Notes under the pieces: model-generated
Seen by the model: the letters and a program-made list of their open reading frames with translations, nothing else
Database searches by the model: none
Told to the model about the DNA's origin: nothing
Assembly (NCBI RefSeq): GCF_032854445.1
Contig: NW_027018075.1
Coordinates: 28,269 to 92,268 of the forward strand
DNA: 64,000 nucleotides
Direction: 5' to 3'
Origin: Liolophura sinensis
Taxonomy: Eukaryota; Mollusca; Polyplacophora; Chitonida; Chitonidae
Part shown: positions 50,801-63,800 of the stretch, piece after piece
Layout: the number at the start of each line of letters is the position of its first letter
Numbering within the stretch: position 1 is the first letter of the stretch
Program-made: the position numbers and the translations under genes

Positions 50801-53181
50801 AGAGTACAGTGTAGCCGATTTCAATTAACAAAAAGACCAGGCAAAAATGCAAAAGTGGAAAAACTGTTCCAGTGCTGCTGGTAAGAGGCTAATCCGACGT
50901 ATTTTGTGACGACAAATCGAATGGTGCAAACCGCGTTGCTCTCCGACCAATACTTTTGGCTGTAGCGACAATTGATTGATCATTGATGTCATAATCACGT
51001 GCCCAGCAACGGCTCTTACTCCATGGAAACCAGGGATATTTGCAATTTTTTAACAGCTGCCGATGCCTGACCCAATTCTGCATCTTTTGGCACCTTAAAA
51101 ATGTGGGTCAGTGTTTAGTTGTACTTTTTACAGCAGACTGTATCAAGTACCTTGTGTTTTTTATGTACAATTGGTCTGGTTTTTCTACACGTAGATAAAG
51201 ACATTGAGATTGTCTTGCACTTAGAAGTAAGAAAATTGCTGGGTGAGTTAAATGGGCTTGGCCGAAAGATTTCAGGTCTTCTGGGCTACCGAAGGGCACA
51301 TAACTTATAGTCAAAAGTTGAATATAGTAATGACCAGTCGCGATTGTACAGAGTACAGTGTAGCCGATTTCAATTAACAAAAAGACCAGGCAAAAATGCA
51401 AAAGTGGAAAAACTGTTCCAGTGCTGCTGGTAAGAGGCCAATCCGACGTATTTTGTGACGAGAAATCGAATGGTGCAAACCGCGTTGCTCTCCGAAAAAT
51501 ACTTTTGGCTGTAGTGACAATTGAATGATCATTTATGTCATAATCACGTGCCCAGCAACGGCTCTTACTCCATGGAAACCAGGGAAATTTGCAATTTTTC
51601 AACAGCTGCCGATGCCTGGCTCAATTCCGCATCTTTTGGCACCTTACTGAAGTGGGTCAGTGTTCAGTTGTACTTTTTACAGCAGACTGTATCAAGTACC
51701 TTGTGGTTTTCACGTACAAATGGTGTGGTTTTTCTACACGTAGATAAAGACATTGAGATTGTCTTGCACTTAGAAGTAAGGCAATTGCTGGGTGAGTTAA
51801 ATGGGCTTGGCCCAAAGATTTGACGTCTTCTGGGCTACCGAAGGGCACATAACTTATAGTCAAAAGTTGAATATAGTAATGACCAGTCGCGATTGTACAG
51901 AGTACAGTGTGGCCGATTTCAATTAACAAAAAGACCAGGCAAAAATGCACAAGTGGAAAAACTGTTCCAGTGCTGCTGGTAAGAGGCTAATCCGACGTAT
52001 TTTGTGACGAGAAATCGAATGGTGCAAACCGCGTTGCTCTCCGACCAATACTTTTGGCTGTAGTGACAATTGAATGATCATTTATGTCATAATCACGTGC
52101 CCAGCAACGGCTCTTACTCCATGGAAACCAGGGATATTTGCAATTTTTTAACAGCTGCCGATGCCTGGCCCAATTCCACATCTTTTGGCACCTTATAAAT
52201 GTGGGTCAGTGTTTAGTTGTACTTTTTACAGCAGACTGTATCAAGTACCTTGTGTTTTTTATGTACAAATGGTGTGGTTTTTCTACACGTAGATAAAGAC
52301 ATTGAGATTGTCTTGGACTTAGAAGTAAGACAATTGCTGGGTGAGTTAAATGGGCTTAGCCCAAAGATTTGACGTCTTCTGGGCTACCGAAGGGCACATA
52401 ACTTATAGTCAAAAGTTGAATATAGTAATGACCAGTCGCGATTGTACAGAGTACAGTGTAGCCGATTTCAATTAACAAAAAGACCAGGTAAAAATGCAAA
52501 AGTGGAAAAACTGTTCCAGTGCTGCTGGTAAGAGGCTAATCCGACGTATTTTGTGACGAGAAATCGAATGGTGCAAACCGCGTTGCTCTCCGACCAATAC
52601 TTTTGGCTGTAGTGACAATTGAATGGTCATTTATGTCATAATCACGTGCCCAGCAACGGCTCTTACTCCATGGAAACCAGGGAAATTTGCAATTTTTCAA
52701 CAGCTGCCGATGCCTGGCTCAATTCCGCATCTTTTGGCACCTTACTGAAGTGGGTCAGTGTTCAGTTGTACTTTTTACAGCAGACTGTATCAAGTACCTT
52801 GTGGTTTTCACGTACAAATTGTGTGGTTTTTCTACACGTAGATAAAGACATTGAGATTGTCTTGCACTTAGAAGTAAGGCAATTGCTGGGTGAGTTAAAT
52901 GGGCTTGGCCCAAAGATTTGACGTCTTCTGGGCTACCGAAGGGCACATAACTTATAGTCAAAAGTTGAATATAGTAATGACCAGTCGCGATTGTACAGAG
53001 TACAGTGTGGCCGATTTCAATTAACAAAAAGACCAGGCAAAAATGCACAAGTGGAAAAACTGTTCCAGTGCTGCTGGTAAGAGGCTAATCCGACGTATTT
53101 TGTGACGAGAAATCGAATGGTGCAAACCGCGTTGCTCTCCGACCAATACTTTTGGCTGTAGTGACAATTGAATGATCATTT
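47831..53181 (+). repeat. Array block 11: V-U-U and dS-T-S-U monomers
   Basis: Starts and classes: 48227 aP-S; 48776 aP-V; 49325 bP-U; 49874 aP-U; 50423 dP-S; 50972 bP-T; 51521 aP-S; 52070 aP-U; 52619 dP-S; 53168 aP-U. The stretch 48659-51100 is the clean counterpart of 43171-45600, ten monomers upstream: both carry gacagatcg (43231 and 48715), gtaaacaattg, gaaatcaaatgg, gatttaacg, aacttttagtc and aataaccag. The stretch 50423-51986 is repeated 12 monomers (6,588 bp) later at 57011-58570, sharing acaattggtctgg, gaaaattgctgg, agaggccaatcc and gtgtggccga. Confidence 0.88.
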
Positions 53182-56100
53182 ATGTCATAATCACGTGCCC
53201 AGCAACGGCTCTTACTCCATGGAAACCAGGGATATTTGCAATTTTTTAACAGCTGCCGATGCCTGGCCCAATTCCACATCTTTTGGCACCTTATAAATGT
53301 GGGTCAGTGTTTAGTTGTACTTTTTACAGCAGACTGTATCAAGTACCTTGTGTTTTTTATGTACAAATGGTGTGGTTTTTCTACACGTAGATAAAGACAT
53401 TGAGATTGTCTTGGACTTAGAAGTAAGACAATTGCTGGGTGAGTTAAATGGGCTTAGCCCAAAGATTTGACGTCTTCTGGGCTACCGAAGGGCACATAAC
53501 TTATAGTCAAAAGTTGAATATAGTAATGACCAGTCGCGATTGTACAGAGTACAGTGTAGCCGATTTCAATTAACAAAAAGACCAGGTAAAAATGCAAAAG
53601 TGGAAAAACTGTTCCAGTGCTGCTGGTAAGAGGCTAATCCGACGTATTTTGTGACGAGAAATCGAATGGTGCAAACCGCGTTGCTCTCCGACCAATACTT
53701 TTGGCTGTAGTGACAATTGAATGGTCATTTATGTCATAATCACGTGCCCAGCAACGGCTCTTACTCCATGGAAACCAGGGAAATTTGCAATTTTTCAACA
53801 GCTGCCGATGCCTGGCTCAATTCCGCATCTTTTGGCACCTTACTGAAGTGGGTCAGTGTTCAGTTGTACTTTTTACAGCAGACTGTATCAAGTACCTTGT
53901 GGTTTTCACGTACAAATTGTGTGGTTTTTCTACACGTAGATAAAGACATTGAGATTGTCTTGCACTTAGAAGTAAGGCAATTGCTGGGTGAGTTAAATGG
54001 GCTTGGCCCAAAGATTTGACGTCTTCTGAGCTACCGAAGGGCACATAACTTATAGTCAAAAGTTGAATATAGTAATGACCAGTCGCGATTGTACAGAGTA
54101 CAGTGTAGCCGATTTCAATTAACAAAAAGACCAGGTAAAAATGCAAAAGTGGAAAAACTGTTCCAGTGCTGCTGGTAAGAGGCTAATCCGACGTATTTTG
54201 TGACGAGAAATCGAATGGTGCAAACCGCGTTGCTCTCCGACCAATACTTTTGGCTGTAGCGACAATTGATTGATCATTGATGTCATAATCACGTGCCCAG
54301 CAACGGCTCTTACTCCATGGAAACCAGGGAAATTTGCAATTTTTCAACAGCTGCCGATGCCTGACCCAATTCTGCATCTTTTGGCACCTTAAAAATGTGG
54401 GTCAGTGTTTAGTTGTACTTTTTACAGCAGACTGTATCAAGTACCTTGTGTTTTTTATGTACAAATGGTGTGGTTTTTCTACACGTAGATAAAGACATTG
54501 AGATTGTCTTGCACTTAGAAGTAAGACAATTGCTGGGTGAGTTAAATGGGCTTGGCCCAAAGATTTCAGGTCTTCTGGGCTACCGAAGAGCACATAACTT
54601 ATAGTCAAAAGTTGAATATAGTAATGACCAGTCGCGATTGTACAGAGTACAGTGTAGCCGATTTCAATTAACAAAAAGACCAGGTAAAAATGCAAAAGTG
54701 GAAAAACTGTTCCAGTGCTGCTGGTAAGAGGCTAATCCGACGTATTTTGTGACGAGAAATCGAATGGTGCAAACCGCGTTGCTCTCCGACCAATACTTTT
54801 GGCTGTAGTGACAATTGAAAGATCATTTATGTCATAATCACGTGCCCAGCAACGGCTCTTACTCCATGGAAACCAGGGAAATTTGCAATTTTTCAACAGC
54901 TCCCGATGCCTGGCTCAATTCCGCATCTTTTGGCACCTTACTGAAGTGGGTCAGTGTTCAGTTGTACTTTTCACAGCAGACTGTATCAAGTACCTTGTGT
55001 TTTTTATGTACAAATGGTGTGGTTTTTCTACACGTAGATAAAGACATTGAGATTGTCTTGCACTTAGAAGTAAGGCAATTCCTGGGTGAGTTAAATGGGC
55101 TTAGCCCAAAGATTTCAGGTCTTCTGGGCTACCGAAGGGCACATAACTTATAGTCAAAAGTTGAATATAGTAATGACCAGTCGCGATTGTACAGAGTGCA
55201 GTGTAGCCGGTTTCAATTATCAAAAAGACCAGGCAAAAATGCAAAAGTGGAAAAACTGTTCCAGTGCTGCTGGTAAGAGGCTAATCCGACGTATTTTGTG
55301 ACGACAAATCGAATGGTGCAAACCGCGTTGCTCTCCGACCAATACTTTTGGCTGTAGTGACAATTGAATGATCATTTATGTCATAATCACGTGCCCAGCA
55401 ACGGCTCTTACTCCATGGAAACCAGGGATATTTGCAATTTTTCAACAGCTGCCGATGCCTGGCTCAATTCCGCATCTTTTGGCACCTTATTTATGTGGGT
55501 CTGTGGTCAATTGTACTTTTTACAGCAGACTGTATCAACTACCTTGTGTTTTTCACGTACAAATGGTGTGGTTTTTCTACACGTAGATAAAGACATTGAG
55601 ATTGCCTTGGACTTAGAAGTAAGACAATTGCTGGGTGAGTTAAATGGGCTTAGCCCAAAGATTTCAGGTCTTCTGGGCTACCGAAGGGCACATAACTTAT
55701 AGTCAAAAGTTGAATATAGTAATGACCAGTCGCGATTGTACAGAGTACAGTGTAGCCGATTTCAATTAACAAAAAGACCAGGCAAAAATGCAAAAGTGGA
55801 AAAACTGTTCCAGTGCTACTAGTAAGAGCCTAATCCGACGTATTTTGTGACGAGAAATCGAATGGTGCAATCCGCGTTGCTCTTCGACCAATACTTTTGG
55901 CTGTAGCGACAATTCAATGATCATTTATGTCATAATCACGTGCGTAGCAACGGCTCTTACTCCATGGAAACCAGGGAAATTTGCAATTTTTCAACAGCTG
56001 CCGATGCCTGGCTCAATTCCGCATCTTTTGGCACCTTACTGAAGTGGGTTAGTGTTCAGTTGTACTTTTTACAGCAGACTGTATCAAGTACCTTGTGTTT

Positions 56101-57758
56101 TTCACGTACAAATGGTGTGGTTTTTCTACACGTAGATAAAGACATTGAGATTGTCTTGGACTTAGAAGTAAGGCAATTGCTGGGTGAGTTAAATGGGCTT
56201 AGCCCAAAGATTTGACGTCTTCTGGACTACCGAAGGGCACATAACTTATAGTCAAAAGTTGAATATAGTAATGACCAGTCGCGATTGTACAGAGTACAGT
56301 GTAGCCGATTTCAATTAACAAAAAGACGAAGCAAAAATGCAAAAGTGGAAAAACTGTTCCAGTGCTACTAGGAAGAGGCTAATCCCACGTATTTTGTGAC
56401 GAGAAATCGAATGGTGCAAACCGCGTTGCTCTCCGACCAATACTTTTGACTGTAGTGACAATTGATTGATCATTTATGTCATAATCACGTGCCCAGCAAC
56501 GGCTCTTACTCCATGGAAACCAGGGATATTTGCAATTTTTTAACAGCTGCCGATGCCTGGCCCAATTCCACATCTTTTGGCACCTTATAAATGTGGGTCA
56601 GTGTTTAGTTGTACTTTTTACAGCAGACTGTATCAAGTACCTTGTGTTTTTTATGTACAAATGGTGTGGTTTTTCTACACGTAGATAAAGACATTGAGAT
56701 TGTCTTGCACTTAGAAGTAAGACAATTGCTGGGTGAGTTAAATGGGCTTAGCCCAAAGATTTGACGTCTTCTGGGCTACCGAAGGGCACATAACTTATAG
56801 TCAAAAGTTGAATATAGTAATGACCAGTCGCGATTGTACAGAGTACAGTGTAGCCGATTTCAATTAACAAAAAGACCAGGTAAAAATGAAAAAGTGGAAA
56901 AACTGTTCCAGTGCTGCTGGTAAGAGGCTAATCCGACGTATTTTGTGACGAGAAATCGAATGGTGCAAACCGCGATGCTCTCCGACCAATACTTTTGGCT
57001 GTAATGACAATTGAATGGTCATTTATGTCATAATCACGTGCCCAGCAACGGCTCTTACTCCATGGAAACCAGGGAAATTTGCAATTTTTCAACAGCTACC
57101 GATGACTGGCTCAATTCCGCATCTTTTGGCACCTTACTGAAGTGGGTCATTGTTCAGTTGTACTTTTTACAGCAGACTGTATCAAGTACCTTGTGGTTTT
57201 CACGTACAAATGGTGTGGTTTTTCTACACGTAGATAAAGACATTGAGATTGTCTTGCACTTAGAAGTAAGGCAATTGCTGGGTGAGTTAAATGGGCTTGG
57301 CCCAAAGATTTGACGTCTTCTGAGCTACCGAAGGGCACATAACTTATAGTCAAAAGTTGAATATAGTAATGACCAGTCGCGATTGTACAGAGTACAGTGT
57401 AGCCGATTTCAATTAACAAAAAGACCAGGCAAAAATGCAAAAGTGGAAAAACTGTTCCAGTGCTGCTGGTAAGAGGCTAATCCGACGTATTTTGTGACGA
57501 GAAATCGAATGGTGCAAACCGCGTTGCTCTCCGACCAATACTTTTGGCTGTAGCGACAATTGATTGATCATTGATGTCATAATCACGTGCCCAGCAACGG
57601 CTCTTACTCCATGGAAACCAGGGATATTTGCAATTTTTTAACAGCTGCCGATGCCTGACCCAATTCTGCATTTTTTGGCACCTTAAAAATGTGGGTCAGT
57701 GTTTAGTTGTACTTTTTACAGCAGACTGTATCAAGTACCTTGTGTTTTTTATGTACAA
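53182..57758 (+). repeat. Eleven-monomer-spaced duplication, copy 1
   Basis: Starts and classes: 53717 dP-S; 54266 bP-T; 54815 aP-S with a gaaagatcattt leader and cagctcccgatg; 55364 aP-V with atttatgtgggtctgtgg and tcaactacc; 55913 aR-S with gacaattcaatg and ctcttcgacc; 56462 bP-U; 57011 dP-S; start of 57560 bP-T. All these private variants recur 6,041-6,042 bp downstream. The copies differ at a few sites, for example aaattgtgtgg (53917) versus aaatggtgtgg, gtgttttttatg (55000) versus gtggttttcacg (61038), and gtcattgttc (57147) versus gtcagtgttc. Confidence 0.88.
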
Positions 57759-59222
57759 TTGGTCTGGTTTTTCTACACGTAGATAAAGACATTGAGATTG
57801 TCTTGCACTTAGAAGTAAGAAAATTGCTGGGTGAGTTAAATGGGCTTGGCCGAAAGATTTCAGGTCTTCTGGGCTACCGAAGGGCACATAACTTATAGTC
57901 AAAAGTTGAATATAGTAATGACCAGTCGCGATTGTACAGAGTACAGTGTAGCCGATTTCAATTAACAAAAAGACCAGGTAAAAATGCAAAAGTGGAAAAA
58001 CTGTTCCAGTGCTGCTGGTAAGAGGCCAATCCGACGTATTTTGTGACGAGAAATCGAATGGTGCAAACCGCGTTGCTCTCCGAAAAATACTTTTGGCTGT
58101 AGTGACAATTGAATGATCATTTATGTCATAATCACGTGCCCAGCAACGGCTCTTACTCCATGGAAACCAGGGAAATTTGCAATTTTTCAACAGCTGCCGA
58201 TGCCTGGCTCAATTCCGCATCTTTTGGCACCTTACTGAAGTGGGTCAGTGTTCAGTTGTACTTTTTACAGCAGACTGTATCAAGTACCTTGTCGTTTTCA
58301 CGTACAAATGGTGTGGTTTTTTCTACACGTAGATAAAGACATTGAGATTGTCTTGCACTTAGAAGTAAGGCAATTGCTGGTTGAGTTAAATGGGCTTGGC
58401 CCAAAGATTTGACGTCTTCTGGGCTACCGAAGGGCACATAACTTATAGTCAAAAGTTGAATATAGTAATGACCAGTCGCGATTGTACAGAGTACAGTGTG
58501 GCCGATTTCAATTAACAAAAAGACCAGGCAAAAACGCACAAGTGGAAAAACTGTTCCAGTGCTGCTGGTAAGAGGCTAATCCGACGTATTTTGTGACGAC
58601 AAATCGAATGGTGCAATCCGCGTTGCTCTCCGACCAATACTTTTGCCTGTAGCGACAATTGAATGATCATTTATGTCATAATCACGTGCCCAGCAACGGC
58701 TCTTACTCCATGGAAACCAGGGAAATTTGCAATTTTTCAACAGCTGCCGATGCCTGGCTCAATTCCGCATCTTTTGGCACCTTATTCATGTGGGTCTGTG
58801 GTCAGTTGTCTTTTTTTGCAGCAGACTGTATCAAGTACCTTGTGTTTTTCACGTACAAATGGTGTGGTTTTTCTACACGTAGATAAAGACATTGAGATTG
58901 TCTTGCACTTAGAAGTAAGGCAATTGCTGGGTGAGTTAAAAGGGCTTAGCCCAAAGATTTGACGTCTTCTGGGCTACCGAAGGGCACATAACTTATAGTC
59001 AAAAGTTGAATATAGTAATGACCAGTCGCGATTGTACAGAGTACAGTGTAGCCGATTTCAATTAACAAAAAGACGAAGCAAAAATGCAAAAGTGGAAAAA
59101 CTGTTCCAGTGCTACTAGTAAGAGGCTAATCCGACGTATTTTGTGACGAGAAATCGAATGGTGCAAACCGCGTTGCTCTCCGACCAATACTTTTGACTGT
59201 AGTGACAATTGATTGATCATTG
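57759..59222 (+). repeat. Array block 13: S-V-U monomers between the duplicated copies
   Basis: This contains the rest of the 57560 monomer, then 58109 aP-S, 58659 aP-V and the leader of 59208 bP-U. The first part matches the array 12 monomers upstream (about 51.17-51.99 kb), with shared gaaaattgctgg, agaggccaatcc and gtgtggccga. The V monomer matches 48776, 18 monomers upstream. Private changes are ttgtcgttttcacg (58290), ctggttgagtt (58378), aaaaacgcacaag (58531) and ttgtctttttttgcag (58807). Confidence 0.87.
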
Positions 59223-62200
59223 ATGTCATAATCACGTGCCCAGCAACGGCTCTTACTCCATGGAAACCAGGGATATTTGCAATTTTTTAACAGCTGCCGA
59301 TGCCTGGCCCAATTCCACATCTTTTGGCACCTTATAAATGTGGGTCAGTGTTTAGTTGTACTTTTTACAGCAGACTGTATCAAGTACCTTGTGTTTTTTA
59401 TGTACAAATGGTGTGGTTTTTCTACACGTAGATAAAGACATTGAGATTGTCTTGGACTTAGAAGTAAGACAATTGCTGGGTGAGTTAAATGGGCTTAGCC
59501 CAAAGATTTGACGTCTTCTGGGCTACCGAAGGGCACATAACTTATAGTCAAAAGTTGAATATAGTAATGACCAGTCGCGATTGTACAGAGTACAGTGTAG
59601 CCGATTTCAATTAACAAAAAGACCAGGTAAAAATGCAAAAGTGGAAAAACTGTTCCAGTGCTGCTGGTAAGAGGCTAATCCGACGTATTTTGTGACGAGA
59701 AATCGAATGGTGCAAACCGCGTTGCTCTCCGACCAATACTTTTGGCTGTAGTGACAATTGAATGGTCATTTATGTCATAATCACGTGCCCAGCAACGGCT
59801 CTTACTCCATGGAAACCAGGGAAATTTGCAATTTTTCAACAGCTGCCGATGCCTGGCTCAATTCCGCATCTTTTGGCACCTTACTGAAGTGGGTCAGTGT
59901 TCAGTTGTACTTTTTACAGCAGACTGTATCAAGTACCTTGTGGTTTTCACGTACAAATGGTGTGGTTTTTCTACACGTAGATAAAGACATTGAGATTGTC
60001 TTGCACTTAGAAGTAAGGCAATTGCTGGGTGAGTTAAATGGGCTTGGCCCAAAGATTTGACGTCTTCTGAGCTACCGAAGGGCACATAACTTATAGTCAA
60101 AAGTTGAATATAGTAATGACCAGTCGCGATTGTACAGAGTACAGTGTAGCCGATTTCAATTAACAAAAAGACCAGGTAAAAATGCAAAAGTGGAAAAACT
60201 GTTCCAGTGCTGCTGGTAAGAGGCTAATCCGACGTATTTTGTGACGAGAAATCGAATGGTGCAAACCGCGTTGCTCTCCGACCAATACTTTTGGCTGTAG
60301 CGACAATTGATTGATCATTGATGTCATAATCACGTGCCCAGCAACGGCTCTTACTCCATGGAAACCAGGGAAATTTGCAATTTTTCAACAGCTGCCGATG
60401 CCTGACCCAATTCTGCATCTTTTGGCACCTTAAAAATGTGGGTCAGTGTTTAGTTGTACTTTTTACAGCAGACTGTATCAAGTACCTTGTGTTTTTTATG
60501 TACAAATGGTGTGGTTTTTCTACACGTAGATAAAGACATTGAGATTGTCTTGCACTTAGAAGTAAGACAATTGCTGGGTGAGTTAAATGGGCTTGGCCGA
60601 AAGATTTCAGGTCTTCTGGGCTACCGAAGAGCACATAACTTATAGTCAAAAGTTGAATATAGTAATGACCAGTCGCGATTGTACAGAGTACAGTGTAGCC
60701 GATTTCAATTAACAAAAAGACCAGGTAAAAATGCAAAAGTGGAAAAACTGTTCCAGTGCTGCTGGTAAGAGGCTAATCCGACGTATTTTGTGACGAGAAA
60801 TCGAATGGTGCAAACCGCGTTGCTCTCCGACCAATACTTTTGGCTGTAGTGACAATTGAAAGATCATTTATGTCATAATCACGTGCCCAGCAACGGCTCT
60901 TACTCCATGGAAACCAGGGAAATTTGCAATTTTTCAACAGCTCCCGATGCCTGGCTCAATTCCGCATCTTTTGGCACCTTACTGAAGTGGGTCAGTGTTC
61001 AGTTGTACTTTTCACAGCAGACTCTATCAAGTACCTTGTGGTTTTCACGTACAAATGGTGTGGTTTTTCTACACGTAGATAAAGACATTGAGATTGTCTT
61101 GCACTTAGAAGTAAGGCAATTCCTGGGTGAGTTAAATGGGCTTAGCCCAAAGATTTCAGGTCTTCTGGGCTACCGAAGGGCACATAACTTATAGTCAAAA
61201 GTTGAATATAGTAATGACCAGTCGCGATTGTACATAGTGCAGTGTAGCCGATTTCAATTATCAAAAAGACCAGGCAAAAATGCAAAAGTGGAAAAACTGT
61301 TCCAGTGCTGCTGGTAAGAGGCTAATCCGACGTATTTTGTGACGACAAATCGAATGGTGCAAACCGCGTTGCTCTCCGACCAATACTTTTGCCTGTAGTG
61401 ACAATTGAATGATCATTTATGTCATAATCACGTGCCCAGCAACGGCTCTTACTCCATGGAAACCAGGGATATTTGCAATTTTTCAACAGCTGCCCATGCC
61501 TGGCTCAATTCCGCATCTTTTGGCACCTTATTTATGTGGGTCTGTGGTCAGTTGTACTTTTTACAGCAGACTGTATCAACTACCTTGTGTTTTTCACGTA
61601 CAAATGGTGTGGTTTTTCTACACGTAGATAAAGACATTGAGATTGTCTTGGACTTAGAAGTAAGACAATTGCTGGGTGAGTTAAATGGGCTTAGCCCAAA
61701 GATTTCAGGTCTTCTGGGCTACCGAAGGGCACATAACTTATAGTCAAAAGTTGAATATAGTAATGACCAGTCGCGATTGTACAGAGTACAGTGTAGCCGA
61801 TTTCAATTAACAAAAAGACCAGGCAAAAATGCATAAGTGGAAAAAACTGTTCCAGTGCTACTAGTAACAGCCTAATCCGACGTATTTTGTGACGAGAAAT
61901 CGAATGGTGCAATCCGCGTTGCTCTTCGACCAATACTTTTGGCTGTAGCGACAATTCAATGATCATTTATGTCATAATCACGTGCGTAGCAACGGCTCTT
62001 ACTCCATGGAAACCAGGGAAATTTGCAATTTTTCAACAGCTGCCGATGCCTGGCTCAATTCCGCATCTTTTGGCACCTTACTGAAGTGGGTTAGTGTTCA
62101 GTTGTACTTTTTACAGCAGACTGTATCAAGTACCCTGTGTTTTTCACGTACAAATGGTGTGGTTTTTCTACACGTAGATAAAGACATTGAGATTGTCTTG

Positions 62201-63800
62201 GACTTAGAAGTAAGGCAATTGCTGGGTGAGTTAAATGTGCTTAGCCCAAAGATTTGACGTCTTCTGGACTACCGAAGGGCACATAACTTATAGTCAAAAG
62301 TTGAATATAGTAATGACCAGTCGCGATTGTACAGAGTACAGTGTAGCCGATTTCAATTAACAAAAAGACGAAGCAAAAATGCAAAAGTGGAAAAACTGTT
62401 CCAGTGCTACTAGGAAGAGGCTAATCCGACGTATTTTGTGACGAGAAATCGAATGGTGCAAACCGCGTTGCTCTCCGACCAATACTTTTGACTGTAGTGA
62501 CAATTGATTGATCATTTATGTCATAATCACGTGCCCAGCAACGGCTCTTACTCCATGGAAACCAGGGATATTTGCAATTTTTTAACAGCTGCCGATGCCT
62601 GGCCCAATTCCACATCTTTTGGCACCTTATAAATGTGGGTCAGTGTTTAGTTGTACTTTTTACAGCAGACTGTATCAAGTACCTTGTGTTTTTTATGTAC
62701 AAATGGTGTGGTTTTTCTACACGTAGATAAAGACATTGAGATTGTCTTGGACTTAGAAGTAAGACAATTGCTGGGTGAGTTAAATGGGCTTAGCCCAAAG
62801 ATTTGACGTCTTCTGGGCTACCGAAGGGCACATAACTTATAGTCAAAAGTTGAATATAGTAATGACCAGTCGCGATTGTACAGAGTACAGTGTAGCCGAT
62901 TTCAATTAACAAAAAGACCAGGTAAAAATGAAAAAGTGGAAAAACTGTTCCAGTGCTGCTGGTAAGAGGCTAATCCGACGTATTTTGTGACGAGAAATCG
63001 AATGGTGCAAACCGCGATGCTCTCCGACCAATACTTTTGGCTGTAATGACAATTGAATGGTCATTTATGTCATAATCACGTGCCCAGCAACGGCTCTTAC
63101 TCCATGGAAACCAGGGAAATTTGCAATTTTTCAACAGCTACCGATGACTGGCTCAATTCCGCATCTTTTGGCACCTTACTGAAGTGGGTCAGTGTTCAGT
63201 TGTACTTTTTACAGCAGACTGTATCAAGTACCTTGTGGTTTTCACGTACAAATGGTGTGGTTTTTCTACACGTAGATAAAGACATTGAGATTGTCTTGCA
63301 CTTAGAAGTAAGGCAATTGCTGGGTGAGTTAAATGGGCTTGGCCCAAAGATTTGACGTCTTCTGAGCTACCGAAGGGCACATAACTTATAGTCAAAAGTT
63401 GAATATAGTAATGACCAGTCGCGATTGTACAGAGTACAGTGTAGCCGATTTCAATTAACAAAAAGACCAGGCAAAAATGCAAAAGTGGAAAAACTGTTCC
63501 AGTGCTGCTGGTAAGAGGCTAATCCGACGTATTTTGTGACGAGAAATCGAATGGTGCAAACCGCGTTGCTCTCCGACCAATACTTTTGGCTGTAGCGACA
63601 ATTGATTGATCATTGATGTCATAATCACGTGCCCAGCAACGGCTCTTACTCCATGGAAACCAGGGATATTTGCAATTTTTTAACAGCTGCCGATGCCTGA
63701 CCCAATTCTGCATTTTTTGGCACCTTAAAAATGTGGGTCAGTGTTTAGTTGTACTTTTTACAGCAGACTGTATCAAGTACCTTGTGTTTTTTATGTACAA
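59223..63800 (+). repeat. Eleven-monomer-spaced duplication, copy 2
   Basis: Starts and classes: 59758 dP-S; 60307 bP-T; 60856 aP-S; 61405 aP-V; 61954 aR-S; 62504 bP-U; 63053 dP-S; start of 63602 bP-T. The match with copy 1 begins just after the leader of the 59208 monomer (tatg at 53181 versus gatg at 59222). It ends before acaattgg (57757) versus acaaatgg (63799). The remaining 200 bases of the window continue the 63602 T monomer and run off the end. Confidence 0.88.

Noticed and set aside
51108-51602. 164-codon - strand frame (also at 57696-58190)
   Set aside because: It is two ordinary satellite frames joined by loss of a stop. The two copies are related by the 12-monomer displacement, so they are not independent evidence of coding.
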